From: JAEZRQ01 sp049294415
Lineage (GTDB): Bacteria; Patescibacteriota; Patescibacteriia; Patescibacteriales; UBA12465
Length of the DNA stretch: 14,412 nt
Direction of reading: 5' to 3'
Assembly (NCBI GenBank): GCA_049294415.1
Contig: JBAQCS010000072.1
Location: 1 to 14,412 of the forward strand
Below are positions 13,512 to 14,412 of this stretch, in pieces. A program made the position numbers and the translations under genes. The notes beneath the pieces were generated by a model. It was not told the DNA's origin, ran no database searches, and saw only the letters and a program-made list of their open reading frames with translations. The first letter of the stretch is position 1. The number at the start of each line of letters is the position of its first letter.

Positions 13512-14412
13512 ATGACCGCTAATTTTTACAAACGTATTTTACAAGCTGGTATCATTTTGTCTCTAGCTACCGTGTTTTTGGTTTTTCCAACCATGTTGTT
13601 TCCTTATATTACTTCTAAGCAATTAGTCTTTAATATTTTAAGTGAAGCATTATTACTTATTTGGTTAGTCTTCATTTGGAAATTTCCAGCTTATCGACCT
13701 CAAAAATCTTTGATTACTTGGGGGCTGGCTGCTTTTTTTGGCGCCCTAGTCTTATCTTGCTTTAACAGTGTGGATGCGGCTTTAAGTTTTTGGGGTGATG
13801 CTGAAAGAATGCTAGGCGTTTTTCATATTGCTCATTTCTTTATTTTATATTTAGTAACGATTTCTGTTTTTAGAACTAAGGAAGATTGGGCCTTATTATT
13901 ACAATCTTCAGTTATTATTGCTACTTTTGTGTCCTTAAGGAGTTTCTTTGGTGATACGACTGTTAATAAAGCAGCCTCAACTATTGGTAACACTGCTTAT
14001 GTCAGTGGTTATTTAATTTTTAATATCTATTTTGCAGCTTTATTATTTTTCAAAGAACACAATAAAACTTGGCGTTGGTTATATGCTTTACCGGTTTTAG
14101 TTATGCTTATAGCTTTTAATAATGCTCATACTTCCGGAGCTATTATTGGACTAGGTGTTAGTATTTTGTTAGTTGTTTTTTTAATTGGTGTTTTACATGA
14201 GTCTAAGAAGCTTAAAATTGCTGCTTGGAGCTTATTAGTTGTTGCCGTCGCTCTCATTATTTTTGTTTTTTCTAATTCTGACGCAGTTTGGTTTAAAAAT
14301 AACCCCCGTTTAATGGCTTTAACTACCCAAAAAGTTACTTTTCAAACCCGTTTAATTTCTTGGAAAGCAGCTGCTCAAGACTTCAAGAATCATCCAGTTA
14401 TGGGTGTGGGCT
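13512..14412 (+). CDS. O-antigen ligase / Wzy-family membrane protein (3' truncated by window)
   Basis: An open frame from ATG 13512 to the window end, 300 codons without a stop, so the C-terminus is missing. The sequence is mostly membrane helices: FYKRILQAGIILSLATVFLV near the start, then at least seven more spans. Diagnostic stretches are FWGDAERMLGVFHI (about residues 93-106), STIGNTAYVSGYLI (about 156-169), and at the cut end TFQTRLISWKAAAQDFKN, then HPVMGVG. This 'R...W..a...f..hP..G.G' is the start of the Wzy_C periplasmic/outer-face loop. The family joins lipid-linked glycans to acceptors (WaaL, PglL-type) or polymerises them (Wzy); sequence alone does not separate these. Placed directly after an abundant surface protein and near a glycan cluster, a role in surface glycosylation is plausible. 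Confidence 0.85.
   Translation, partial: MTANFYKRILQAGIILSLATVFLVFPTMLFPYITSKQLVFNILSEALLLIWLVFIWKFPAYRPQKSLITWGLAAFFGALVLSCFNSVDAALSFWGDAERMLGVFHIAHFFILYLVTISVFRTKEDWALLLQSSVIIATFVSLRSFFGDTTVNKAASTIGNTAYVSGYLIFNIYFAALLFFKEHNKTWRWLYALPVLVMLIAFNNAHTSGAIIGLGVSILLVVFLIGVLHESKKLKIAAWSLLVVAVALIIFVFSNSDAVWFKNNPRLMALTTQKVTFQTRLISWKAAAQDFKNHPVMGVG

Noticed and set aside
1..14412. CRISPR arrays, insertion sequences, attachment sites, tRNA or rRNA genes
   Set aside because: No spaced direct repeats, no transposase or integrase motifs, no terminal inverted repeats with target duplications, and no RNA gene consensus found on reading both strands.

Overview
The window looks like a chromosomal segment from a small-genome bacterium of the Candidate Phyla Radiation (Patescibacteria). 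This is inference. It rests on the architecture of the large secreted protein (short G-L-V/I-K...VYyf...yR repeats after the signal peptide, Ig-like beta modules, a C-terminal FIWSD...NGYRVPGL segment), the ECF sigma gene followed by a one-membrane-span DUF5667-like gene, the strong A+T bias, and start codons without Shine-Dalgarno sequences. Stop codons fit the standard bacterial code: TGA ends the gene at 7673-7912 and is not read through anywhere, which argues against the TGA=Gly lineages.

Region 1 (1-7628, + strand) is a tightly packed, very A+T-rich surface-polysaccharide cluster. In order it holds: the C-terminal part of an unrecognised glycosyltransferase-like gene; a GT2 glycosyltransferase; a probable GT-B glycosyltransferase; a GT8 glycosyltransferase; a second GT2 overlapping a GtrA-type membrane protein by 7 nt; an FAD oxidoreductase of the UGM/protoporphyrinogen-oxidase-like group; and a multi-membrane GT39-like (GT-C) glycosyltransferase. 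The last gene appears to carry a one-base frameshift that cuts off its first membrane helix.

Region 2 (7629-8128) is a regulatory junction. A small helix-turn-helix gene on the - strand converges on the cluster and diverges from a sigma factor gene. The divergent spacer has a good promoter in each direction, a tandem pair of 10-bp repeats, and a hairpin plus T-run just before the sigma start.

Region 3 (8129-13440) is an ECF sigma factor, a membrane protein placed where an anti-sigma factor would be, a 431-bp gene-free stretch, and a 1163-residue cysteine-free secreted S-layer-like protein ending at a strong terminator. The 431-bp stretch folds on paper into at least four helical domains from just after a candidate promoter to 15 nt before the start codon. 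It is the strongest candidate here for something undescribed: a long structured 5' leader (or independent ncRNA) on a major surface-protein mRNA. One segment (9674-9685) has two mutually exclusive pairing partners, as a switch would.

Region 4 (13441-14412) begins an O-antigen-ligase (Wzy/WaaL)-family membrane protein that runs off the window. Together the genes suggest a cell-envelope locus: glycans are built by the cluster, handled by membrane enzymes and the ligase, and possibly attached to or layered with the S-layer-like protein, whose expression may be set by the sigma/membrane-protein pair and the structured leader. That functional link is inferred from neighbourhood only.
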